Assembly (NCBI RefSeq): GCF_008244685.1
Contig: NZ_VTFT01000001.1
Coordinates: forward strand, 1,963,248-2,027,247
DNA length: 64,000 bases
Origin: Luteimonas viscosa
Lineage (GTDB): Bacteria > Pseudomonadota > Gammaproteobacteria > Xanthomonadales > Xanthomonadaceae
Reading direction: 5' to 3'
The notes under the pieces are model-generated. The model worked only from the letters and a program-made list of their open reading frames with translations. It searched no databases and was not told the origin of the DNA. Shown here piece after piece: positions 27,232-35,837 of this stretch. Each line of letters opens with the position of its first letter. The stretch's first letter is position 1. The translations under genes were made by a program, and so were the position numbers.

Positions 27232-28305
27232 GTGAATGCAGTGCAGATCGTAGTCGTCGGAGGCGACGCCGGCCATGTCGCGGGCGTCGCGCAGGAGCTG
27301 TCGGAACACGACCTGGAATGGCACCTGGCACACGCCGCCAGCGCGGCCGACGTGCCTTCCGCCGATGGCACCGGCGCCCCGGACGTGCTGGTCTGCGCAT
27401 CGCGCGTGGGCAGCAGCGACGGGCTGGCGGTACTCGCCGACCTCGGTCGCCGACACCCCGGCGCGGTGCGCATCCTGCTGGTGGAACCGGGCGACGACCG
27501 CGACCTGCTCCAGGCCTTCACCACCAGCCACCGGATCCTGGTCGAGCCGCTCGATTCGCTGGCGCTGATCGAGGCGGTGGAAAGCGTGGCCGAGCTGCGC
27601 ACCCTGCTCGACGATCCTGCGCTGAAGCAGGCGATCGAACGGGTCGGCACCCTGCCCGCGGCGCCACGCCAGTACCTGGCGCTGACCGCGCTGCTGCGCG
27701 ATCCCGACAGCACCGCCGGGAAGATCGCCGAAGTCGTCGCGCAGGATCCGACCGTCGCCGCGCGGGTGCTGCGGCTCTCGAACTCGGCCTACTACTCCGG
27801 CGGCCGCGAGATCACCGACCTGCGCTCGGCGGTCACCCGCCTGGGACACAACACGCTGCGACAGCTTGTCCTCGCCAGCGAAGTGTTCTCCGCCGGGCCC
27901 GAAGCCGACGAACTGCGCGATCGCGCGCTGCGCATCTCGCAACTGGCCGGCAAGCTGCTGGCCGGGCCGAGCGCCGACCTCGCGTCCACCGCGGGCCTGC
28001 TGGCCGAGGTCGGGCTGCTGCTGCCGCGCACGGCGGGCATCGACACCGCCACCACTCCCTACAGCACCACCGGCGCCTACCTGCTGGGGCTCTGGGGGCT
28101 GCCGGGTCCGATCGTCGAGGCGGTGGCGTTCCACGACCGCCCCTCGCGCGTACGCGGCAGCTTCTGGGTGACCGGCGCGGTGCACGTGGCGGCGGCGCTG
28201 GTCAACGGGCGCGAACCCGACGAGGCCTACCTGCGTTCGGTCGGGCAGTTCGACCGCCTGCCGCGCTGGCGGGCGATGGTGGAGGCGCCGGCCGAAGCGG
28301 ACTGA
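27232..28305 (+). CDS. HDOD protein with degenerate receiver-like domain
   Basis: This is about 357 residues. Residues 1-120 or so have a CheY-like fold pattern (IVVVGGD, VRILLVEPGDDRD), but the phosphoacceptor position reads VLVCASR with no Asp, and the Lys site reads ILVEPLD. Residues 135-340 are an HDOD domain (TLPAAPRQYLALTALLRDPDST, VAQDPTVAARVLRLSNSAYY, SAVTRLGHNTLRQLV). HDOD proteins act as regulatory scaffolds, often in c-di-GMP or motility control. The start is uncertain: GTG 27232 and GTG 27241 are both reasonable, and a longer frame from 27148 is possible. It follows the kinase by about 120 bp. Confidence 0.8.
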   Translation: MNAVQIVVVGGDAGHVAGVAQELSEHDLEWHLAHAASAADVPSADGTGAPDVLVCASRVGSSDGLAVLADLGRRHPGAVRILLVEPGDDRDLLQAFTTSHRILVEPLDSLALIEAVESVAELRTLLDDPALKQAIERVGTLPAAPRQYLALTALLRDPDSTAGKIAEVVAQDPTVAARVLRLSNSAYYSGGREITDLRSAVTRLGHNTLRQLVLASEVFSAGPEADELRDRALRISQLAGKLLAGPSADLASTAGLLAEVGLLLPRTAGIDTATTPYSTTGAYLLGLWGLPGPIVEAVAFHDRPSRVRGSFWVTGAVHVAAALVNGREPDEAYLRSVGQFDRLPRWRAMVEAPAEAD

Positions 28306-28357
28306 GCCGGCGCGCCGGACCGCCTCGTTCCGCCCGGACGAGCTGACGGAGCTTGCG

Positions 28358-29119
28358 ATGAACAGCCCCACCGACAAGCGCGATGCGTTCCGCAGGATGC
28401 ACGAGACGGGCTTCTTCCTCCTGCCCAACGCATGGGACCGCGGCAGCGCCGTGCGACTCGCGGCGGCCGGGTTCCGCGCCATCGCATCGACCAGTGCCGG
28501 CGCCGCGTGGGCGGCGGGCCGGCAGGACGGTGAACTCGGGCTGGAAGACGTCCTCGATCACCTGCGTCTGCTCGTAGACGCGGTGCCGCTGCCGGTCAAC
28601 GCCGACTTCGAGAACGGATTCGCCGATGCCGCGGACGACGTTGCGCGCAACGTCGCGCGCGCGGTCGACACCGGCATCGCCGCGCTCTCGATCGAGGACT
28701 GGTCGGGCAGCGCGATGTACGACACCGCGCAGGCGGTGGAGCGGCTGCAGGCCGCGCGCGCCGCGATCGATGCGATCGACCCGCGGGTGATGCTGGTGGG
28801 CCGCAACGAGAACTTCCGGGTGCCCGACATGTCCGCGTCGGCCAGCATCGCGCGCGCGGCCGCGTATGCCGACGCCGGCGCCGACTGCCTGTTCGTGCCG
28901 TTCCTGCGCGACCCGGGCGCGGTGGTCGAACTCGTGGCCGCGGTCGCACCGAAGCCGGTGAATGTCGTCGTCCACGACTACGACCCGGGCATCCTCGAAC
29001 TGGCCGCGCTCGGGGTGCGGCGTTGCAGCGTCGGCGGCAGCCTGGCCAGACGCGCATGGACCGCGGTCGACGATGCCGCGCAGATCCTGCGCCACTACGA
29101 AACGCGCGCGACCGCCTGA
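28358..29119 (+). CDS. Isocitrate lyase/PEP mutase family protein
   Basis: This is a 253-residue TIM-barrel protein of the PEP_mutase type. Visible features are the substrate-loop start FFLLPNAWDRGSA, the metal-binding segment PVNADFENGF, the SIEDWSG strand and the late GGSLARRAW helix. Reactions in the family include C-C and P-C bond cleavage of 2-oxoacid adducts (carboxyphosphonoenolpyruvate, methylisocitrate-like). The true substrate cannot be assigned. GGAG at 28348-28351 supports the start. It is convergent with the cydAB operon, with an 18-bp gap. Confidence 0.85.
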   Translation: MNSPTDKRDAFRRMHETGFFLLPNAWDRGSAVRLAAAGFRAIASTSAGAAWAAGRQDGELGLEDVLDHLRLLVDAVPLPVNADFENGFADAADDVARNVARAVDTGIAALSIEDWSGSAMYDTAQAVERLQAARAAIDAIDPRVMLVGRNENFRVPDMSASASIARAAAYADAGADCLFVPFLRDPGAVVELVAAVAPKPVNVVVHDYDPGILELAALGVRRCSVGGSLARRAWTAVDDAAQILRHYETRATA

Positions 29120-29137
29120 ACCCTGCGTCGCCCAGCG

Positions 29138-29269
29138 CTAGCCGAGCAGCCACAGCCGCAGCAGCCACGCCACCAGGCCGACGCTCGCCAGGCCGCCCAG
29201 CCACAGCGCGACGAACCACGCCAGCCGCTTCCACAGCGGTCCGGGTTGCGTCTGCGTGGGCCCGCGCAT
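29138..29269 (-). CDS. DUF2474 small membrane protein of the cyt bd operon
   Basis: This is a 43-residue protein with a Pro/Gln-rich N-terminus and one strong hydrophobic helix (about 17-42, WFVALWLGGLASVGLVAWLL). The pattern PLWKRLAWFVALW matches DUF2474 proteins found after cydB. The ATG overlaps the cydB stop by 1 bp (TGATG), so translation is coupled. It is likely a small accessory subunit of the oxidase, comparable in position to CydX of E. coli but different in sequence. Confidence 0.8.
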   Translation of the reverse strand: MRGPTQTQPGPLWKRLAWFVALWLGGLASVGLVAWLLRLWLLG

Positions 29270-30270
29270 CAGTGGTAGCCCTCGTGCCCGACCTTGCCGC
29301 GGAACACCCAGTAGGCCCAGCCGGTGTAGGCCAGGATCACCGGGATCAGCACCACCGCGCCGACCAGCATGAAGCCCAGGCTGGCGTCCGGCGCGGCCGC
29401 GTCCCAGATCGTCAGCGCGCGCGGCACCACGAACGGGAACATGCTGATGCACAGGCCGATGAAGGTGAGCCCGAACAGGCCCAGCGTCAGCAGGAACGGA
29501 GCCAGCTCGCGCCGCCGTCGCAGCGCGCGCCAGAACGCGTAGCCCAGGATCGCGGTCAGCAGCGGCACCTGCGCGGTCAGCAGCACCACCGGGTACTGGG
29601 TCCAGCGATGGTGGTAGTCGAACTCCAGCCCGAGCGTGGCCAGGCTGACCGCGACGATGCCGGCCAGCAGTCCGACCGCCAGACGCGGCGCGAGGCGCCA
29701 GGCGTGCGCCTGGGTGGCCCCTTCGGTCTTCCACACCAGCCACGTCGCCCCGAGCAGGGCATAGCCCACCACCACGCTGGCACCGGTGAGCAGCGAGAAC
29801 GGGGTCAGCCAGTCGAGCCAGCCGCCGCCATAGGCACGGTCCTCCACCGCGATCCCCTGCAGCAGCGCGCCCAAGGTCACGCCCTGCGCGAACGCGGCCG
29901 TCGCCGAGCCCACGGTGAACGCCACGTCCCACCAAGGCCGGTGCGCCGGGTCGCGCCAGCGCGCCTCGAACGCCACGCCGCGGAACACCAGCCCCAGCAG
30001 CATGGCGATGATCGGCGGATACAGCGCGGTCAGGATCACGCCATAGGCCAGCGGGAACGCCGCCATCAGCCCGCCGCCGCCGAGCACCAGCCAGGTCTCG
30101 TTGCCGTCCCACACCGGCGCGATCGAATTGATCGCCTGGTCGCGTTCGCGCCCCGCCGGGAACACGGGAAACAGGATGCCGATGCCCAGGTCGAAGCCGT
30201 CCATCACCACGTAGGCGAAGACCGCGAACAGGATCAGAAGCGCCCAGGCGGTGGCAAGGTCGAAGCTCAT
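29269..30270 (-). CDS. cydB: Cytochrome bd-type ubiquinol oxidase subunit II
   Basis: This is a 333-residue multi-helix inner-membrane protein. The N-terminus (AYVVMDGFDLGIGIL) and the PVWDGNETWLVLGGGG loop are hallmarks of CydB/CioB, as is LYPPIIAMLLGLVFRGVAFE. It forms the quinol oxidase heterodimer with CydA. The start overlaps the cydA stop (ATGA) and its own stop overlaps the DUF2474 start. No frameshift is seen. Confidence 0.95.
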   Translation of the reverse strand: MSFDLATAWALLILFAVFAYVVMDGFDLGIGILFPVFPAGRERDQAINSIAPVWDGNETWLVLGGGGLMAAFPLAYGVILTALYPPIIAMLLGLVFRGVAFEARWRDPAHRPWWDVAFTVGSATAAFAQGVTLGALLQGIAVEDRAYGGGWLDWLTPFSLLTGASVVVGYALLGATWLVWKTEGATQAHAWRLAPRLAVGLLAGIVAVSLATLGLEFDYHHRWTQYPVVLLTAQVPLLTAILGYAFWRALRRRRELAPFLLTLGLFGLTFIGLCISMFPFVVPRALTIWDAAAPDASLGFMLVGAVVLIPVILAYTGWAYWVFRGKVGHEGYH

Positions 30271-31754
30271 CGCCGCTCTCCGTCGGCGATGCGTTCGGCC
30301 GGGCCCGGGGTGATGCCGGCGGTGCGGATCGGCCCTTCGTCGCCGTCGGGCGCGGGCTCCTGCGCCTGCACGCCCTTGGCCATCAGCTTGAGGATGTACC
30401 AGGCGCCGAAGCCGAACACGATGAAGTACACCACCACGAACGCCAGCAGCGAGGCGCCCACCGCCGGCGCGTCCAGCGGCGAGGCGCTCTCGACCGTGGT
30501 CATCAGGTTGTAGACGGTGAACGGCTGGCGCCCGACCTCGGTGGTGACCCAGCCGGCGAGCACGGCGACGAATCCGGAAGGCGCCATCAGCAAGGCCGCG
30601 CGGTGCAGCGCGGGCCAGTCGTAGAGTTTCCTGCGCATGCGCGCCAGCAGGCTCCACGCCCCCAGCGCCAGCATCGCCATGCCGAGTGCGACCATGATCC
30701 GGAACGACCAGAACACGATCGGCACCGGCGGCTGCAGCGACGGGTCGATGGTGTCGAGTCCGTCGAGCGGCGCGTCCAGGTCGTGCTTGAGGATCAGCGA
30801 CGACAGCTTCGGGATCTCGACGGCATAGTCGACACGACGCTCGGCCTGGTTCGGCAGCCCGAACAGGATCAGCGGCGCGCCTTCGGGATGGCTGTCGTAA
30901 TGGCCTTCCATCGCCATCACCTTCGCCGGCTGGTGTTCGAGCGTGTTGAGTCCGTGCAGGTCGCCGACCACGATCTGCACGGGCGCCACCAGCGCGGCCA
31001 TCCACATCGCCATCGAGAACATGGTGCGCGCGCCGACGATCGAGGGTGGCAGCGCGGGATCCTCGCCGGGCACGTCGGCGGCAGCATCGCTGGACCGCTC
31101 GCGCGCCTGCGCGCGCCGGTGCTGCAGGAGGTGCCATGCGCCGACGCCGCCGACCGCCAACGCGGTGGTCAGGTAGGCGCCGGTCACCGTGTGCACCAGG
31201 CGGTAGGGAAAGCTGGGGTTGAAGATGATCGCCCACCAGTCTTCTGGCACGAACTGGCCGGCGGCATTGGTTGCGAAGCCCGCCGGCGTGTGCATCCAGC
31301 TGTTCGCGCTGAGGATCCAGAAGGCGGAGATGAAGGTGCCGATCGCGACCATCAGCGTAGCCAGGAAGTGCAGCCGCGGCCCGACCCGGTTCATGCCGAA
31401 CAGCATCACCCCGAGGAAACCGGCCTCGAGGAAGAACGCGGTCATCACCTCGTAGGCCATCAGCGGGCCGATCACCGGCCCGGCGCGGTCGGAGAACACC
31501 GCCCAGTTGGTGCCGAACTGGTAGGACATCACGATGCCCGACACCACGCCCATCGCGAACGCGACGGCGAAGATCTTCACCCAGAACCGGAACAGGTCGA
31601 GGTAGACCTGCCGGCCGGTCCTGAGCCACAACGCCTCGAGCACGGCGAGATAGCTCGCCAGCCCGATCGAGAACGCCGGGAAGATGAAGTGGAAGCTGAC
31701 CGTGAACGCGAACTGGATCCGCGCCAGCAGCACGGCGTCAACGTCGGCGAACAT
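30267..31754 (-). CDS. cydA: Cytochrome bd-type ubiquinol oxidase subunit I, cyanide-insensitive (CioA) type
   Basis: This is the haem-bearing subunit of 495 residues that oxidises quinol and reduces oxygen. The ATG at 31754 gives the family N-terminus (LLARIQFAFTVSFHFIFPAFSIG), whose His is near the haem b595 site. The segment between helices 6 and 7 is short, without the E. coli long Q-loop insert, and GWVTTEVGRQPFTVYNLM is the CioA-type version of the GRQPW motif. A cyanide-tolerant bd-type oxidase is therefore inferred. The longer open frame upstream is not supported. Confidence 0.93.
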   Translation of the reverse strand: MFADVDAVLLARIQFAFTVSFHFIFPAFSIGLASYLAVLEALWLRTGRQVYLDLFRFWVKIFAVAFAMGVVSGIVMSYQFGTNWAVFSDRAGPVIGPLMAYEVMTAFFLEAGFLGVMLFGMNRVGPRLHFLATLMVAIGTFISAFWILSANSWMHTPAGFATNAAGQFVPEDWWAIIFNPSFPYRLVHTVTGAYLTTALAVGGVGAWHLLQHRRAQARERSSDAAADVPGEDPALPPSIVGARTMFSMAMWMAALVAPVQIVVGDLHGLNTLEHQPAKVMAMEGHYDSHPEGAPLILFGLPNQAERRVDYAVEIPKLSSLILKHDLDAPLDGLDTIDPSLQPPVPIVFWSFRIMVALGMAMLALGAWSLLARMRRKLYDWPALHRAALLMAPSGFVAVLAGWVTTEVGRQPFTVYNLMTTVESASPLDAPAVGASLLAFVVVYFIVFGFGAWYILKLMAKGVQAQEPAPDGDEGPIRTAGITPGPAERIADGERR

Positions 31755-32220
31755 GGCGCCCCCGGTTGCGGGAAGAGCAGTGCACGGATCGCGCTGCGCC
31801 CGCCTCGTCCCGGCCGCGACGCGCGCCGATCGCCGCGGCGGTGGGGAAGTCGGCTGGCGATGGTCGGTGGCGCGTGGCCGACATGTCCCTCGCTCGGTGC
31901 GGGTCGACGCATGCGCGACTGCGCAGCGTTGCGGTGAAAGGCGGACGGCACGCCGCATGAAGCATGGGACAGGCGCGTCGTCGAAGGTCGATGACGATGA
32001 TACGCCCGGGCGGCTGTCGCGCCTTGCGTCACTTTGACCCAGGTGAAGACGACACGCCGTGAAAGACGCGTGTGCTGCACCGGCGGCGCAGCCGGTGGGC
32101 CAATGCGCGATGCATGCGCCGAAGAGCCTGCGAGCCGCCGCGGCCGGCCGGTGCTTCACGCAACCGTGCCGCCACGCGGCGCAGACTGGCGCCGTTCCTC
32201 GCGAACCGATGGAGGCTCCG
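31755..32220. other. Divergent intergenic region between cydA and the Cys-rich protein
   Basis: These 466 bp lack a recognisable gene. Open frames cross it on both strands but look like high-GC shadows. I see no clear FNR/ANR box, terminator or repeat. It must hold the cydA promoter on the minus strand. Confidence 0.5.
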
Positions 32221-32439
32221 ATGGCCAGGTGCGATGTCTGCGGCAACGACTACGAACACACCTTCACCGTGCAGTCCGCGCAGGGCGATGGCGTGTTCGA
32301 TTCCTTCGAATGCGCGATCCATGCGCTCGCGCCGCGCTGCGCCCACTGCAGTTGCGCGGTGATCGGCCACGGCGTGGGCCGGGGCGGCAAGGTCTACTGC
32401 TGCGAACACTGCGCAGGCCATGCAGGGGGACACGCATGA
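32221..32439 (+). CDS. Small Cys/His-rich protein with metallothionein-like C-terminus
   Basis: This is a 72-residue protein. Residues 4-14 (CDVCGNDYEHTF) look like a treble-clef zinc ribbon. The second half has CAHCSCAVIG and KVYCCEHCAGH, close to the CxCxC...YCCExCA pattern of SmtA-type bacterial metallothioneins. Metal binding (Zn or Cd) is inferred. GGAGG at 32211-32215, 5 bp before ATG 32221, fixes the start; an ATG at 32059 in frame would add an unrelated N-terminus. It overlaps the next gene by ATGA. Confidence 0.8.
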   Translation: MARCDVCGNDYEHTFTVQSAQGDGVFDSFECAIHALAPRCAHCSCAVIGHGVGRGGKVYCCEHCAGHAGGHA

Positions 32440-32939
32440 GCACGCGCCGGATCTACAGCGCGCCGGATCTGGCGCGCGCGGAAGAGGCGGTCGCCACCGC
32501 GCGCCAGGCCGGCCTCGACGACGAGGCGCTTTCGCTGGTGGCCCGCTCGGACATCGAGGTCGGCGCCATGCCCGACGACATGAAGCAGGCCGACACCGAC
32601 ATGCTGCCGGCCGCCGCGCGCGGCGCCGGCCTTGGCGCGGCGGCCGGCATGGTCGCGGGATTGGCGGCGCTGACGTTCCCGCCACTCGGCCTGACCCTCG
32701 CGGGCGCCCTGCTGGGCGGCGGCGCGGCCGGCGCGCTGGTCGGCACCTGGGCCTCGGCCCTGGTCGGTTCGTCGGTCCCGGAGACCGAGCGCCGCCGCTA
32801 CGAGGAGGAAATCGAGGCCGGCCGCGTGCTCGTGGTGGTGGATGCCGAAGATCCGCAGCACGCCATGCTGGGATCGCAGTTCGACGCGCTCGGACTCGTG
32901 CACCTCGAGGTCGACGGCAGGGAAACGCCGCAGGCCTGA
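32436..32939 (+). CDS. Glycine-rich membrane stress-type protein
   Basis: This is a 167-residue protein. The N-terminal 55 residues resemble a small alpha/beta domain (RIYSAPDLARAEEAVATARQAGL shortened here to DLARAEEAVATARQAG). A Gly/Ala-rich hydrophobic hairpin with glycine-zipper spacing follows (about 65-115, GAGLGAAAGMVAGLAAL and ALLGGGAAGALVG). A C-terminal segment then resembles the N-terminal fold (GRVLVVVDAEDPQHA). Proteins of this build occur in general-stress loci. No specific function can be assigned. It is coupled to the Cys-rich gene. Confidence 0.75.
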   Translation: MSTRRIYSAPDLARAEEAVATARQAGLDDEALSLVARSDIEVGAMPDDMKQADTDMLPAAARGAGLGAAAGMVAGLAALTFPPLGLTLAGALLGGGAAGALVGTWASALVGSSVPETERRRYEEEIEAGRVLVVVDAEDPQHAMLGSQFDALGLVHLEVDGRETPQA

Positions 32940-33051
32940 GGCCCGGGTGCGTCGGTGATCCGCCGCCGCTTCTGGCGTTGTTGCGGGCGGCGTGCGGATC
33001 GCAGCGTGCGGCTGCACAAGCCGCACACGCCGCGCCTGCGACGCTCGCGCC

Positions 33052-35769
33052 ATGGCGCTCGAGGACTACCGCCGCAAGCGACGCTTCGGGCAGACCCCCG
33101 AACCCGACGACCGTGCGCCACGCAAGGCGCGCGGAAGGCCGATCTTCGTGGTCCAGCTGCACCACGCCAGCCGTCGCCACTACGATTTCCGGCTGCAGGT
33201 CGGCGACGTGCTGCGCAGCTGGGCGGTGCCGAAGGGGCCGAGCTTCGATCCGGCGATCAAGCGCATGGCGGTGGAAGTCGAGGACCATCCGCTGGATTAC
33301 GCCTCGTTCGAGGGCGAAATTCCCAAGGGCCACTACGGCGGCGGCCACGTCGCCCTGTTCGACCGGGGCACCTGGACCACCGATGGCGATGTCGCCGCGC
33401 AACTGGCCAAGGGCCACTTGCGCTTCGAACTGCACGGCGAGCGGCTCAAGGGCGGCTGGCACCTGGTGCGATCGGGCAAGCCGGCGCGGCAGCCACAGTG
33501 GCTGCTGTTCAAGCAGCGCGATGCCTGGGCCGGGCCCACCGAAGCCGACGACCTGCTCGACGGCGTGACACCGCCGCCGGAAGCGGATGCGAAGCGGGCC
33601 GGCAAGGCCGTGAAGACGTCATCGGTGAAAGCGTCACCCGCGAAGGTGTCGCCGGCGAAGCCGAAGAAGCAGGCGAAGAAGGAGCCCGCTGCCAAGCCGA
33701 CGGCACGCAAGCCTGGCACCGGTGCAACGCGAGCGCGTGATCTCCAGGCGCAAGCACTGGCGCTGCCGAAGGCCCGACGCAGGAAGCTGCCGGCGTCGGC
33801 GCCGGTGGCCCAGCTGGCGCGCCTGGGGGAGCACCCGCCCGAGGGCGAAGGCTGGTTGCACGAATTGAAATGGGACGGCTACCGGCTGCTGGCCACGATC
33901 CACTACGGCGTGGTGCGGCTGTGGTCGCGCAATGGCCTGGACTGGAGCACGCGGGTACCCGAGGTCAGCGATGCGCTGGCCACGCTCGGCCTGCGCGAGG
34001 CCCTGCTCGACGGCGAGCTGATCGCTGCGCAGGGCCGGCGCGAGGATTTCAACCGGCTGCAGCAGGTGCTGTCCGGCGAGCGCCAGGGACGCCTGCGGCT
34101 GGCGCTGTTCGATCTCGTGCACGTGGAGGGCGTCGACCTGTCGGCATCGCCGCTGCTGGAACGCAAGCAGTTGCTCGAACGCCTGCTGCAGCGCGCGCCG
34201 GAAGCGCTGTCCTACAGTTCGCACGGCATCGGCGATGGCCGCGCCGCGTTCGATGCCGCGCTGGCGGCGGGCTTCGAGGGCATCATCTCCAAGCGTGTCG
34301 ACGCCAGCTACCACCCCGGCCGCGGCGACGACTGGCGCAAGAGCAAGGCGCTGGCCAGCGCCGAGTACGCGGTGGTCGGCTACACCCCGCCCAAGGGTAG
34401 CCGCCGCGGCATCGGTTCGCTGCTGCTGGCCACGCCCGATGCCGAACACGGCTGGCGCTACGTCGGGCGCGTCGGCAGCGGCTTCAGCGATGCCCAGCTC
34501 CAGGCGCTGGGCGAGCGTCTGGTGGGCAAGGGGCGCGACGCGGAGACGGTGTACGTGCCCGGGCACGACACCGACCTGCGCCAGGCGAAATGGCTGCCCA
34601 GGCCGGCGTTCGTGGTGGAAGTGTTCAACCGCGGCACGGGTGGCCGCGGCCTGCTGCGCCAGGCGAGCTTCAAGGCCCTGCGTCCCGACAAGCCGGCCTC
34701 GGCGCTGACGGATGCCGGTGGCGACCGCATCGAAGATCCCTCAACGGAGGATCCACCGGTGGCGACGAGAACGAAGAAGGCGGCGAAGGCAGCGAAGGCA
34801 GGCAAGGGCAGCAAGCCCGGCAAGGCGAAGCGCACGCCGGCAGCCGGGACGAAAGCCGGGCCCCCGCCGAAGAAGAGCACTGCGCGCGGGCGGTCCCGGA
34901 CCTCGCCATCGCGCACCCCACCCGACCTCTCCAGCCCGGACAAGGTGCTGTTCCCGGACGACGGCATCACCAAGCAGCAGCTCGCCGACTACTACGCCGC
35001 GGCGATGGACTGGCTGCTGCCGGAGATCGAGGGCCGGCCGCTGTCGCTGGTGCGCTGCCCGGGCGGGCTGCGTGCGCAGTGCTTCTTCCAGAAGCACGCC
35101 ACGCCTGGCATGGACCTGGTGTCGAAGATCCCGCTGAAGGAATCCGATGGCGGGCGCGAGGACTACCTCTACGTCACCGATGCGGCCAGCGTGATGGAAC
35201 TGGTGCAGTTCAACACCATCGAGTTCCATCCCTGGGGCGCGCACGTGGACGACGTGGAGCATTGCGACCGGCTGGTGTTCGACCTCGACCCGGACGAGGC
35301 CATCGGCTGGCGCGAGGTGGTCGCCGCCGCGCGCCAGCTGCGCGGCTTCCTGGAGCAGGCGGGGCTGGAAGCGTTCCTGCGCACCAGCGGCGGCAAGGGC
35401 CTGCATCTGGTCGTGCCGCTGTCGCCACCCGCGCCATGGCCCAAGGCGCGCGCGTTCGCGCAGGCGGTGGCCGAAGCGGCGCGCGAGGCAGACCCGCTGC
35501 GCTATGTCGCCACCGCCAGCAAGCAGCGGCGCAAGGGCCGGATCTTCATCGACTGGCTGCGCAACGGCCGTGGCGCCACCAGCGTCGCCAGTTTCTCGGT
35601 TCGTGCCCGCGCCGGGGCGCCGGTGTCGATGCCGCTGCGTTGGGAGGAACTGGGCAGGGTGCAGGCCGGCAACGCCTGGGACATCGGCAATGCGATCGCC
35701 CGGCTCAGGCGCCTGCGTCGCCATCCCTGGGACGGCATCGACGCGGTCCGCCAGTCGCTGCCGGACTGA
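33052..35769 (+). CDS. ligD: Multifunctional DNA ligase D (NHEJ)
   Basis: This is a 905-residue three-domain enzyme of bacterial non-homologous end joining. Residues 30-150 are the 3'-phosphoesterase (HHASRRHYDFRL, EGEIPKGHYG). A Lys/Ala linker follows. Residues 240-535 are the ATP-dependent ligase with catalytic Lys273 in ELKWDGYRL, and DGELIA and FEGIISKR downstream. A long basic linker spans about 560-625. Residues 630-905 are the primase-polymerase (FDLDPDEAIGW metal site, SGGKGLHLVVPL). The domain order is PE-Lig-Pol. The ATG at 33052 is used because residues before it are low-complexity. The Ku partner gene follows 68 bp downstream. Confidence 0.96.
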   Translation: MALEDYRRKRRFGQTPEPDDRAPRKARGRPIFVVQLHHASRRHYDFRLQVGDVLRSWAVPKGPSFDPAIKRMAVEVEDHPLDYASFEGEIPKGHYGGGHVALFDRGTWTTDGDVAAQLAKGHLRFELHGERLKGGWHLVRSGKPARQPQWLLFKQRDAWAGPTEADDLLDGVTPPPEADAKRAGKAVKTSSVKASPAKVSPAKPKKQAKKEPAAKPTARKPGTGATRARDLQAQALALPKARRRKLPASAPVAQLARLGEHPPEGEGWLHELKWDGYRLLATIHYGVVRLWSRNGLDWSTRVPEVSDALATLGLREALLDGELIAAQGRREDFNRLQQVLSGERQGRLRLALFDLVHVEGVDLSASPLLERKQLLERLLQRAPEALSYSSHGIGDGRAAFDAALAAGFEGIISKRVDASYHPGRGDDWRKSKALASAEYAVVGYTPPKGSRRGIGSLLLATPDAEHGWRYVGRVGSGFSDAQLQALGERLVGKGRDAETVYVPGHDTDLRQAKWLPRPAFVVEVFNRGTGGRGLLRQASFKALRPDKPASALTDAGGDRIEDPSTEDPPVATRTKKAAKAAKAGKGSKPGKAKRTPAAGTKAGPPPKKSTARGRSRTSPSRTPPDLSSPDKVLFPDDGITKQQLADYYAAAMDWLLPEIEGRPLSLVRCPGGLRAQCFFQKHATPGMDLVSKIPLKESDGGREDYLYVTDAASVMELVQFNTIEFHPWGAHVDDVEHCDRLVFDLDPDEAIGWREVVAAARQLRGFLEQAGLEAFLRTSGGKGLHLVVPLSPPAPWPKARAFAQAVAEAAREADPLRYVATASKQRRKGRIFIDWLRNGRGATSVASFSVRARAGAPVSMPLRWEELGRVQAGNAWDIGNAIARLRRLRRHPWDGIDAVRQSLPD

Positions 35770-35837
35770 GCGCCTGCACAGGGCGACGACACCCGGCGGG
35801 GCAGGCTGTCGGCCCGCCTTCCCGCGCGAGCAATGCC

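Noticed and set aside
31755-32220. Open frames extending cydA and crossing the intergenic region
   Set aside because: The CydA N-terminus is exact at 31754, and the extra residues are Arg/Pro-rich shadow sequence.
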